IMG/VR virus record: IMGVR_UViG_3300009684_000213
Location: 1 to 20,864 of that record
Length of the DNA stretch: 20,864 bases
Source of the DNA: a virus
Reading direction: 5' to 3' (one strand)
The translations under genes and the position numbers were made by a program. Position 1 is the first letter of the stretch. Every line of letters begins with the position of its first letter. The notes below the pieces were generated by a model. The model made no database searches. It worked only from the letters and a program-made list of their open reading frames with translations, and was not told the origin of the DNA. Below are positions 7,541 to 13,571 of this stretch, piece by piece.

Positions 7541-7709
7541 GATACTTGTCCAATTCTTCTTTGTTATCATAATACCAAAATGCTGATGCTAGTTTATTGT
7601 AAGCATTTGCTGCTTCAATATCACCATGCATCTTACCATCAATCAAAACTAAATTATAATGCTCTGCTAGAGTTCTACGAGCAAATCCTACTGCTTCACT
7701 TATTGTCAT
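7533..7709 (-). CDS. Small hypothetical protein (58 aa)
   Basis: Starts at ATG 7709 with AAAGGG about 6 nt upstream and overlaps the preceding membrane-protein gene by 14 nt. It begins MTISEAVGFARRTLAEHYNL and continues with HGDIEAANAYNKLASAFWYY. It is probably two or three amphipathic helices, soluble, with no cysteines. No family is recognised. It lies within the primase-to-nrd operon. Confidence 0.7.
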   Translation of the reverse strand: MTISEAVGFARRTLAEHYNLVLIDGKMHGDIEAANAYNKLASAFWYYDNKEELDKYHV

Positions 7710-7983
7710 TTTTTCCCTTTATCCTATAATAAATCATAATACCATACCAAGTTAGGTTCAGACTAGTGAGAACTATTGCACCTGCAAGTGACCAATACTT
7801 TTCCATAGTCCACATGAAGTACGCACCCCACAACTGACCACAGTAAAAGAACAAAGGTGTCAGCCAATAAGACCCTTTAAGTTCTTTATCTTTAAGCATT
7901 GTACGAATATTAGCTATAACAAAAAATGAGCCAACAAAGGCAAATCCACTATTGATTGCATCTACTATATTTGGATCGATCAT
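7696..7983 (-). CDS. Small polytopic membrane protein (95 aa)
   Basis: The chosen start is ATG 7983, which overlaps the primase stop as TAATG. The frame also offers an upstream start at 7995. Three hydrophobic segments are visible: residues about 8-27 (AINSGFAFVGSFFVIANI), 40-57 (YWLTPLFFYCGQLWGAYF) and 64-85 (WSLAGAIVLTSLNLTWYGIMI). Charged loops and a Lys-rich tail (YRIKGKNDNK) put the C-terminus probably in the cytoplasm. It is likely an inner-membrane protein. The layout loosely recalls small PQ-loop or PnuC-like fragments, but no motif proves this. It is transcribed early with primase, which argues against a holin role. Confidence 0.75.
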   Translation of the reverse strand: MIDPNIVDAINSGFAFVGSFFVIANIRTMLKDKELKGSYWLTPLFFYCGQLWGAYFMWTMEKYWSLAGAIVLTSLNLTWYGIMIYYRIKGKNDNK

Positions 7984-8981
7984 TACTTTTTCCATTTTTC
8001 TAACGTTGCCATAGCCTCAAGTCCGCTAAACGTATTTTCCTTAACGATAGAATTTACATCTAGATTTATCATCACCATATCATTAATATCTTTTTTATCA
8101 ATAGAAGATGGCCAAATAACTACCTTATATCCACGAGCAATTGTCTTAGCTATCTTTGCTACAATTTCTTTATTTCTAGGTTCATTATCATAAACAAAAA
8201 CAGCAGTGTCTTTATTAAACCACGTTAAAGGAGCATCCGACCCAACCATGGCCATAGAATTTTCTAGGAACATGGAGTCAATTGGTCCTTCTGTTATATA
8301 GTGGGTCTTTGAAACATCACAGGTATCCATGCCGTATAGCTTTGGCACATCTTCATCAAGAATAATAGTGATGTAACGCATCTTGGAAGTTGAACTTAGA
8401 CTTCTACCCTGATACCCATACATTTCTCCATTCTTATCAAACAAAGGAATAATGAGACGAGAATGCTCATGTTCTGGAGAAAGCTTGTTTGGTATCATAC
8501 TATTTGTCCAAGCAACAAACTTACTACAAAAATATAATTTGTGATGATACTTAGTTGGAATACCTCTGCCGACCACATACAGTTTTGCAGGATGGGTTGG
8601 GTCTAGCTGCGAGACTTTCTTAAGTTTAGCCAAGTTTGCTGGAGGACGTTTAAATATAGGTTTTGGATTAGAAATACTAGGAGCATCTTCTTTTCTCTGG
8701 TTTCCATTTTGAAAGGTTTCCATCAAGTATTCTTTGTACATGAGTTGATCAAGTTCTTTTAATACTTTGGATATAGATTTTGTCACGCCACAGTTATGAC
8801 AATGATAATGCACAGTGTCTTTCTGTGCATACATGTAACCACGAGCTTTGGTTTTGTTTTTTTCTGAATCTCCGCACAGATAGCAACGGAAATTGATTAG
8901 CAGTGGTGATTGATTCTTGACAACGAACTTGTCCAATCGTCCACGAAGTTGCATAGCATATTTAACGTCAACCCAATACAT
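7983..8981 (-). CDS. 61: DNA primase, T4 gp61-like
   Basis: Makes RNA primers for lagging-strand synthesis, in T4 as a complex with the gp41 helicase. Counting from ATG 8981 (332 aa), the N-terminal zinc finger is C33-x-x-C36 (CYLC) and C61-x-x-C64 (CHNC). A Pro/Lys-rich linker follows. The C-terminal TOPRIM part has the acidic residues in HYITEGPIDSMFL and VFVYDNEPRN. An upstream in-frame TTG at 8993 would add four residues. I prefer the ATG, with GGAT placed 6 nt before it. A near-perfect sigma70 promoter lies about 30 bases upstream, so primase leads the nucleotide/replication operon. The helicase partner is at the far right of the window. Confidence 0.9.
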   Translation of the reverse strand: MYWVDVKYAMQLRGRLDKFVVKNQSPLLINFRCYLCGDSEKNKTKARGYMYAQKDTVHYHCHNCGVTKSISKVLKELDQLMYKEYLMETFQNGNQRKEDAPSISNPKPIFKRPPANLAKLKKVSQLDPTHPAKLYVVGRGIPTKYHHKLYFCSKFVAWTNSMIPNKLSPEHEHSRLIIPLFDKNGEMYGYQGRSLSSTSKMRYITIILDEDVPKLYGMDTCDVSKTHYITEGPIDSMFLENSMAMVGSDAPLTWFNKDTAVFVYDNEPRNKEIVAKIAKTIARGYKVVIWPSSIDKKDINDMVMINLDVNSIVKENTFSGLEAMATLEKWKK

Positions 8982-9010
8982 AACAAAATCCAATCATTAA
9001 TTCAGCATCC

Positions 9011-9039
9011 AGTATATCAGGTGCTTATGTGATTGTCAA
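9011..9039 (-). promoter_or_regulatory. Strong sigma70-type (early) promoter
   Basis: Minus strand TTGACA (9039-9034), exactly 17 bp, TATACT (9016-9011). It is in the 65-bp gap between the coiled-coil gene and primase. Predicted start is near 9004, giving a leader of about 23 nt. It should drive the operon from primase through nrdB. Confidence 0.88.
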
Positions 9040-9046
9040 GTGATTT

Positions 9047-9508
9047 TTAATGGATGAATGAAAAAATATTTACTTTTGAAAAATACATGAAGGCAGCGCC
9101 GATTACACCAATTGCTATCCAACGCCATCTTTCTAAGACAGCAGTTCTTTTTTCTGATTCTTTATGACGCTTGTGCATGTCATTTCTCATATCTTTCATT
9201 TCAGACATAAGAGATGTCTCGACAGAAGTAATATCCAATTTAACTTGATTATGAAGATCATTAAATTTTTGTTGCATAACATTATTTTGAGCCACGATCT
9301 CATCACGACGAGCATCTAGTAACATATAAATTTCGTCGTCTGCTTCGTCGTGCTTCTTCAATTGAACCTCGTGTACAGCTAATAGCTGTTTAATTGAATT
9401 TGATACGTCTGCTAATTTTTCTATAGTGGTATCAAATCGTCCAAGTAACGAGGAGAGACCAGTTTGCTCTCTTTCAAGTAACGCGACTCTGGTCTCTAAT
9501 TCAGCCAT
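9047..9508 (-). CDS. Coiled-coil protein with C-terminal membrane anchor (153 aa)
   Basis: ATG 9508 overlaps the Rz stop as TAATG. Residues 1-125 are charged and heptad-like (TRVALLEREQTGLSSLLGRF and KDMRNDMHKRHKESEKRTAVL). They precede one hydrophobic segment, about 131-145 (WIAIGVIGAAFMYF), and a short tail. This layout, a long coiled coil followed by a single C-terminal TM, resembles XhlA/hemolysin-type lysis accessories and similar phage proteins. It is the last gene of the late lysis cluster. The likely site is the cytoplasmic membrane, with the coiled coil in the cytoplasm if tail-anchored. It could be a holin partner, a lysis regulator or a superinfection factor. Confidence 0.75.
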   Translation of the reverse strand: MAELETRVALLEREQTGLSSLLGRFDTTIEKLADVSNSIKQLLAVHEVQLKKHDEADDEIYMLLDARRDEIVAQNNVMQQKFNDLHNQVKLDITSVETSLMSEMKDMRNDMHKRHKESEKRTAVLERWRWIAIGVIGAAFMYFSKVNIFSFIH

Positions 9509-10014
9509 TACATTTTACCTTCTAATGCTTTTTGTGTTGTTATTAGCCATTCTTGTAAAGTTCTTAATTGTTCGGAGTTTTTTTCACAGATTCCGTAGTT
9601 TTCGACAACGATAGCGAGAGCGGTATTGTCTTTAATGGTTGTGGGGGTTGCATCAGAATAGCTGGCGGCGTTAGAACTATCACCGTTGGTTGCAGAGACG
9701 TTGTGGAGCTGCACCCAGCCAGTAGACATGAGATGGTCAGAAGGAACAACTGAGGTCGCAAGATTAACATAAACATATTCCTTTTTAGTAATAGTGACCA
9801 CTTTATCAACATACTTAGTCACAACGGCGTCATTGTTTTTATTTATTTTTATTTGTGCTTCAGCTAATTTTTTATTAAGTTCAGCAACATACTTTGCTTC
9901 AGCTTGTTTAGAATGATCTGCACCTTTTAAGTATCCAAACGAAAATAAACCACCGCACAGAAGAGCGATGATTAATATTCTATATGGAAGAGGGATTAGA
10001 TTAAACAAAGACAT
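9508..10014 (-). CDS. Rz: Rz-like inner-membrane spanin (168 aa)
   Basis: Probable i-spanin that, with the lipoprotein encoded inside it, fuses inner and outer membranes at the last step of Gram-negative lysis. The N-terminus has one TM segment, residues about 11-29 (RILIIALLCGGLFSFGYLKG). A Lys/Glu/Ala-rich helix (KQAEAKYVAELNKKLAEAQ) and a periplasmic domain ending in a second helix (CEKNSEQLRTLQEWL) follow. This is the Rz topology, and the length is typical. The start ATG 10014 overlaps the upstream stop as TAATG. The Ser/Thr/Ala-rich middle (about residues 108-130) coincides with the Pro-rich part of the embedded gene, so its composition is probably constrained by the other frame. Family assignment rests on architecture, not on close sequence memory. 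Confidence 0.8.
   Translation of the reverse strand: MSLFNLIPLPYRILIIALLCGGLFSFGYLKGADHSKQAEAKYVAELNKKLAEAQIKINKNNDAVVTKYVDKVVTITKKEYVYVNLATSVVPSDHLMSTGWVQLHNVSATNGDSSNAASYSDATPTTIKDNTALAIVVENYGICEKNSEQLRTLQEWLITTQKALEGKM
9564..9770 (-). CDS. Rz1: Rz1-like outer-membrane lipoprotein (o-spanin), nested in Rz
   Basis: This frame lies wholly within the Rz gene in a different reading frame. From ATG 9770 (68 aa) it encodes a signal peptide, MLILRPQLFLLTISCLLAGC, with lipobox LLAGC and lipidated Cys20. The mature chain has about 48 residues after the Cys and is Pro-rich (VLTPPAILMQPPQPL). Those are the hallmarks of Rz1. AAGGA sits 8 nt before this ATG. Earlier in-frame ATGs at 9812 and 9776 would spoil the signal peptide. 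It ends inside Rz, the fully embedded arrangement known from phage lambda. The product should sit in the outer membrane and bind the Rz periplasmic tip. Confidence 0.85.
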   Translation of the reverse strand: MLILRPQLFLLTISCLLAGCSSTTSLQPTVIVLTPPAILMQPPQPLKTIPLSLSLSKTTESVKKTPNN

Positions 10015-10235
10015 TACTTAATACCGAGACCATTAATGCGTCTCATCATACCAGTTAAGTCTGTATTGTTTTTTTGATAAGCAGCGTTATCATCTTTATA
10101 CTTGTTTCTAATTTCTGGACGAACAACAACGGTCTTCTTATCATCACCTGTACCAACTACACCAGCAGTTGAAGTCGCTGGAGCACCGCCTACTGCGCCA
10201 TCTTCTGCCAATATAAATTCTACGAAAGACATCAT
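10014..10235 (-). CDS. Small hypothetical late protein (73 aa)
   Basis: Start chosen at ATG 10235 (a second ATG follows at 10232), with AGAG about 7 nt upstream. A longer frame from 10265 would run deep into the preceding gene. The sequence has a hydrophobic start (MMSFVEFILAEDG), a Gly/Ala/Thr-rich flexible section (GAPATSTAGVVGTG) and a basic second half (VVVRPEIRNKYKDDNAAYQ). It is the first gene after a GATAAATA late site and is coupled to Rz by TAATG. The flexible linker plus basic tail suggest a minor virion component, but nothing proves it. Confidence 0.7.
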   Translation of the reverse strand: MMSFVEFILAEDGAVGGAPATSTAGVVGTGDDKKTVVVRPEIRNKYKDDNAAYQKNNTDLTGMMRRINGLGIK

Positions 10236-10246
10236 TGTTATTCTCT

Positions 10247-10639
10247 TTATATTTTTGCTAAACATTCTTCAACATATTTATCAGAAGGAATATCTGCACT
10301 GATTAATGTTTTAGGAATGAACCCAATATTTTCTACTCGACTTGGCATATAAGTTAGAAATTCTAGAAAAGGCTTAAGCTCAGAATGCATATTTGTCATT
10401 TTAAAAAATAACATTCTCGTAGCAGGAAGAACACCAAATACATTATAGATGATAATGATATGGTTTAAAATTAGACGTTCTTTTAACTCACCAGTTTCTT
10501 TATAACGTTTTAAAAGTCTCTTGATATATCTAAACCTGTTTAAATCTTCAAGAAACTCTTGAGTATCAAAACATTGTGGATTATCATAATATTTTGCGGC
10601 ATATAATAAGAAATTGGTTTCGTCTAATTTTTCATTCAT
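10247..10639 (-). CDS. Conserved T4-like phage protein, function unknown (130 aa)
   Basis: ATG 10639 to TAA 10247. The ribosome site is weak (GTAAAG). The protein begins MNEKLDETNFLLYAAKYYDN, then PQCFDTQEFLEDLNRFRYIK, a basic helix (RLLKRYKETGELKERLILNH) and a hydrophobic stretch (IIIIYNVFGVLPATRMLFF). I recognise this layout as a protein commonly present beside structural genes in T4-like marine phages, annotated as hypothetical. The hydrophobic run is probably buried helices rather than a TM. Its last codons contain a late promoter for the lysis genes. Confidence 0.8.
   Translation of the reverse strand: MNEKLDETNFLLYAAKYYDNPQCFDTQEFLEDLNRFRYIKRLLKRYKETGELKERLILNHIIIIYNVFGVLPATRMLFFKMTNMHSELKPFLEFLTYMPSRVENIGFIPKTLISADIPSDKYVEECLAKI
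10275..10282 (-). promoter_or_regulatory. T4-type late promoter (GATAAATA) for lysis cluster
   Basis: GATAAATA on the minus strand, 40 bases before ATG 10235 and inside the end of the 130-aa gene. The octamer is identical to the one at 14173-14180. Expected start is near 10269, giving a leader of about 35 nt. Confidence 0.65.
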
Positions 10640-10666
10640 AATATTGCTTTACTAGTTACAAAGTAG

Positions 10667-10710
10667 AATTGGAGGAGATATTAATAATATTTGACATATC
10701 TCCTCCAATT
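10667..10710 (-). terminator. Long 15-bp hairpin after the virion protein gene
   Basis: Arms AATTGGAGGAGATAT (10667-10681) and its exact complement (10696-10710) flank a 14-nt A/T-rich loop, 5 nt after the stop of the 303-aa gene. The minus-strand tail (CTACTTTGT) is only weakly U-rich, while the plus-strand side has TTTTATATT. It probably ends or protects the late mRNA. It also carries GGAGG within the stem. Confidence 0.6.
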
Positions 10711-10715
10711 TTATA

Positions 10716-11627
10716 TTAGGTATTAGCGAATACGGTATTTTCTGAGTCAACAGTTGTGTCCATGCTACGAATATAAGCAATATTTTCATATTGAACACGA
10801 TTAGCACGACCACCCAATGTTCTTGTAGTAAAGGTTGAACTTAATACTGCTCCAGTGTTTCCACTTGTAGTCAAGTTAGCAGTAAATGTTGCGCCAGAAC
10901 CACCAGTAGCACCACCAGTTGCATTGGTAACAGCAACAACAGCAGAAGCATTAGCAGCAGTGTTTGAAAACAATCCACGATTTGTGAAAGTGAAGGTTAG
11001 TGTGCCACCAGTTGCATTTGTTGAAACTGAAGCAGTAGCATTAGAAATACCATTAGAAACAGTAAAGATATCAGTATTGTTATATCCAGTTGCAGTACCA
11101 GAAACAACAATTAAATTTACTCTCTTTTGACGAGCAAAGGCAAGTGAAACAGCAGCGGCATTAGTAAAGCCAGAGCCACCGTTTGTTACGGAAAAACTTA
11201 CGATGTTTGATGTGGCGTTAGTAGTTATGGTAGCTGAACCATTTGAAGTTCCTCCACTGATTACAACTGTTTCGCCGTTGGAAAAGCTAGTAGTATTAAA
11301 AGTAGCATTACTAGTACCAATAGTAAGCCCTGTAACTGGTCCAGTTCCAAATCTTACGTTAACCCAACCAGGAGAAACTCCTTTACCCTTCACGCCAGCT
11401 TGTTGTGTTTCATTGGTTGTTACACCAAATGTACCAATAGCAGACAATGATTGGAATGCACCAACAGTTGTATTGTTGAACGATGTTATTGCACTAGGCA
11501 TAGCAACACTAGTTGTTGTAGCAACGTTACCAGCTCCAGTTATATTCTTCTTTGCAACTCGGTCTGACGTAACAGTCGTAGACTTAGGTGCGTTATTTTG
11601 ATAGTCTGAATTACCCCATAAGGCCAT
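10716..11627 (-). CDS. Virion structural protein, MALWGN family (303 aa)
   Basis: The N-terminus MALWGNSDYQNNAPK and the C-terminal block LGGRANRVQYENIAYIRSMD match a structural-protein family I recognise from T4-like cyano- and alphaproteobacterial phages, where it is a virion component of unknown place. Between them lies a Thr/Asn/Ser/Gly-rich beta-type region with two related units, about residues 111-164 and 181-235 (ATITTNATSNIVSFSVTNGG versus ASVSTNATGGTLTFTFTN). No cysteines or signal peptide are present. It starts at ATG 11627 with GGAG upstream, behind an AATAAATA late site, and is followed by a hairpin. The repeats look like a surface-exposed beta domain inserted between conserved ends. 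Confidence 0.85.
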   Translation of the reverse strand: MALWGNSDYQNNAPKSTTVTSDRVAKKNITGAGNVATTTSVAMPSAITSFNNTTVGAFQSLSAIGTFGVTTNETQQAGVKGKGVSPGWVNVRFGTGPVTGLTIGTSNATFNTTSFSNGETVVISGGTSNGSATITTNATSNIVSFSVTNGGSGFTNAAAVSLAFARQKRVNLIVVSGTATGYNNTDIFTVSNGISNATASVSTNATGGTLTFTFTNRGLFSNTAANASAVVAVTNATGGATGGSGATFTANLTTSGNTGAVLSSTFTTRTLGGRANRVQYENIAYIRSMDTTVDSENTVFANT

Positions 11628-11644
11628 GTTTATCTCCTATGTTT

Positions 11645-11652
11645 TATTTATT
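11645..11652 (-). promoter_or_regulatory. T4-type late promoter (AATAAATA)
   Basis: AATAAATA on the minus strand, 17 bases before the virion protein start. It overlaps the first base of the upstream gene's stop triplet at 11652. Expected start is near 11639, which leaves a short leader holding the GGAG ribosome site. Confidence 0.7.
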
Positions 11653-11834
11653 TAGGTTGTTAATAACATAGGTCGAGACTCTGTTACGGGATCGACCAAT
11701 TTCACTATTGAATCTTGAATGTTGTAAGTTGGGGAAGTACGAAGTTTAATTTGATGTACTTCCCCAGACTTTAGTTCTTTCACTGTTTCTCCAACACTAT
11801 TAGTAATGGTAGCAGCATTAGAAATAGTGAACAT
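11652..11834 (-). CDS. Small hypothetical late protein (60 aa)
   Basis: ATG 11834 lies one base after the stop of the 417-aa gene, which favours this start over a longer frame reaching 11960 that would overlap that gene. The protein MFTISNAATITNSVGETVKE continues as short predicted strands (GEVHQIKLRTSPTYNIQDSI) with a Thr-rich end. It looks like a small beta domain, such as a head-decoration or connector accessory, but no family is recognised. It shares a transcript with the 417-aa gene. Confidence 0.7.
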   Translation of the reverse strand: MFTISNAATITNSVGETVKELKSGEVHQIKLRTSPTYNIQDSIVKLVDPVTESRPMLLTT

Positions 11835-11835
11835 G

Positions 11836-13089
11836 TTATTCTTTTTCTTGTGACTTTGCGTTCTTTTGGAAAGCAGCGATCTTAGCTTCTTGACGAAGAT
11901 CACGATTGGTAGCCATAATTTCCATGATTGAACGCTCAACTGCCTTATTACGGCTGACAAGAGTATCTGGAGTTACCCGTTGTGTTTCTTCCTTACGAAG
12001 CTTCTTGAAATCTTCAGCATCGATCTTATTAGGATCACCAGCAAGCTTTGCAATTTTCATTTGCTTAGGTGAAAGTTTCTTTTCTTCGCAAGAAGCGCAC
12101 TCTTCTTCGAATTCAATCCCACCTTTGGTAAGATTTTTAACAGCTCTTCCAATACCTATTGAGCGTTGTGCGTGTTTTCTATTTAAAGCGTTTCTATCTT
12201 CACGATCTCTAGGTGTTGTGCCTGTAGTTGCGGCTTTTTGATTAATCTTACCAATGCCATGAGCAAGAGCACTTTTACTTGCACTGGCGCTACCAATATA
12301 ATCACCATAAGTTTTGCTTGACAACTCATCAACCTGTTCGGCTTCTTTTTCAACTTCTGGCTTTTTCTTCTTGCCTGTTGGAGTATATCGAGCTGCATAA
12401 GCTTGACGACTTTTTTCGCCACCAGCTAACTTTTCTTCGAGTTCAACTTCTTCATTCTTAGCAGTATGAAGAGCAGGACCACCGCCTTGACCTTCTTTCT
12501 TAGCCTTTTCATATTCAGCCTTACGCTGATATGCTGGCTTATCTAAATTTTTACCCATCCAAGGTGCTTTATCTTCTGATACTTTATTTGCGTGATAATT
12601 AGCAGTAATTGTAGCATCTTTTTTATCATCGCCATGATATGAAACTGGACCTTCGCCCATATGCTTGCCCTTGGGATCATAATGGTGAACTTGATATTCA
12701 TTATAATCTTTACTATAACGAACTTCATGACGACGACCGTCTTTACCTGTATGCGTAGAAACTAAACGAGTACCTGCAATTGGACTAGGTTTACGCTCTT
12801 CACCAAGTTCAACTTCTTCCTTACGAAGAATCTTTCTACCCTGTTGTAGCTTACCTTTTACATAAGCTCTTCCGCCATCAGAACCAATTCTAGCAAAAGC
12901 TTTTTCAAGTTCTGGATTTCCAAAATTATTTTTCTGGATACCAAGTTTAGTAGTAGCAATATTCTTCTTCAACTTATTTTCTCTTTTAGCCATACCTTCT
13001 TCAAGATCGACGCCAGAATACTTGGCTTCAAAATCTTCGGCGGTCATGGTTTCGATATCGTGTTCTAGTTCTTCTTCTGAAAATGACAT
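11836..13089 (-). CDS. Large charged head-precursor-like protein (417 aa)
   Basis: A highly charged, Lys/Glu-rich, low-hydrophobic protein. It carries repeated acidic motifs: EEVELGE (residues 91-97), EEVELEE (213-219), EQVDELSSKT (251-260) and IEFEEE (325-330), plus VDLEEG near residue 27. Similar EEVEL/VDELS phrases occur in prohead and virion precursor proteins of T4-like marine phages. L-x-E and F-x-E match the cleavage rule of the T4 gp21 prohead protease, so this may be a processed internal head protein or scaffold. A CASC pair (331-334) precedes a Lys-rich helix (KLSPKQMKIAKLAGDPNKI). The start ATG 13089 has AAAGGA upstream and a CATAAATA late site before it. Function is inferred from composition and context. 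Confidence 0.75.
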   Translation of the reverse strand: MSFSEEELEHDIETMTAEDFEAKYSGVDLEEGMAKRENKLKKNIATTKLGIQKNNFGNPELEKAFARIGSDGGRAYVKGKLQQGRKILRKEEVELGEERKPSPIAGTRLVSTHTGKDGRRHEVRYSKDYNEYQVHHYDPKGKHMGEGPVSYHGDDKKDATITANYHANKVSEDKAPWMGKNLDKPAYQRKAEYEKAKKEGQGGGPALHTAKNEEVELEEKLAGGEKSRQAYAARYTPTGKKKKPEVEKEAEQVDELSSKTYGDYIGSASASKSALAHGIGKINQKAATTGTTPRDREDRNALNRKHAQRSIGIGRAVKNLTKGGIEFEEECASCEEKKLSPKQMKIAKLAGDPNKIDAEDFKKLRKEETQRVTPDTLVSRNKAVERSIMEIMATNRDLRQEAKIAAFQKNAKSQEKE

Positions 13090-13118
13090 GGTTCGTCCTT
13101 TTAATTAAAATTTCTTAC

Positions 13119-13126
13119 TATTTATG
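13119..13126 (-). promoter_or_regulatory. T4-type late promoter (CATAAATA)
   Basis: CATAAATA on the minus strand, 29 bases before ATG 13089. It overlaps the stop codon of dps. Expected start is near 13113. Confidence 0.7.
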
Positions 13127-13562
13127 ATTTCTTGGAGGTGGCTCTGAGCATCCAACCATGCTTCTTATGGGTGTCTGTTCTGTCTTGTAGGAAGTTTGAT
13201 AGACCAATTTCGTTGGCATCATTAGCAGCTTCATATGCTTCTTTTAGTGTATTAAGTACAATTTCATTATCTGCCAACAATCTTGAAAACATTGATCGGG
13301 CATCTGGAACAGTAGTAGCGTCTTCGATGTTTGTTAGTTCTGAGAAACGAGAAAATGAGCCAGGAGAATATTCATCCAAGGCACGAATGTGTTCTGCGAT
13401 AGCATCTGTGGCTGACCAAAGCTCATTATATAATCCATCAAAGAATGAATGGTACTGAGGAAAGTCTGCGCCTTCTACATTCCAATGATAGTTATGAGTT
13501 TTAAGATACATAGCAAAAGTATCAGCTAAAACAACTTTTAATTTATCTGCAACCACTGACAT
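13122..13562 (-). CDS. dps: Dps-family ferritin-like DNA-protection protein
   Basis: A 146-aa member of the Dps/ferritin superfamily, which forms 12-mer shells that oxidise and store iron and guard DNA from Fenton damage. The signature is complete: HNYHWNVEG places H26, and H38, D42, D53 and E57 (YHSFFDG, TDAIAEHI) fall at exactly the spacing of E. coli Dps H51, H63, D67, D78 and E82. An active inter-subunit ferroxidase centre is therefore expected. The Lys-rich DNA-binding N-tail of E. coli Dps is absent, but the C-terminus is basic (THKKHGW...ATSKKS). ATG 13562 has AGGAG. It is downstream of a GATAAATA late promoter, between two virion-type genes, so it is made with the capsid. Confidence 0.92.
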   Translation of the reverse strand: MSVVADKLKVVLADTFAMYLKTHNYHWNVEGADFPQYHSFFDGLYNELWSATDAIAEHIRALDEYSPGSFSRFSELTNIEDATTVPDARSMFSRLLADNEIVLNTLKEAYEAANDANEIGLSNFLQDRTDTHKKHGWMLRATSKKS

Positions 13563-13571
13563 TATATTCTC

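Noticed and set aside
9840-9847. AATAAATA inside Rz as a promoter for Rz1
   Set aside because: It falls in an A-rich Lys/Ile/Asn codon run 70 bases from the Rz1 start. Chance is likely and the cluster already has GATAAATA at 10275.
10855-11601. Plus-strand ORFs opposite the virion protein gene (10855-11130, 11203-11601)
   Set aside because: They mirror the Thr/Ala/Val-rich repeats of the minus-strand gene, and have no ribosome site or plausible promoter. All other plus-strand ORFs likewise lie opposite well-supported genes.
11652-11960. 102-aa version of the late small protein
   Set aside because: It would overlap the end of the 417-aa gene by more than 120 bases, while ATG 11834 sits one base after that gene's stop.
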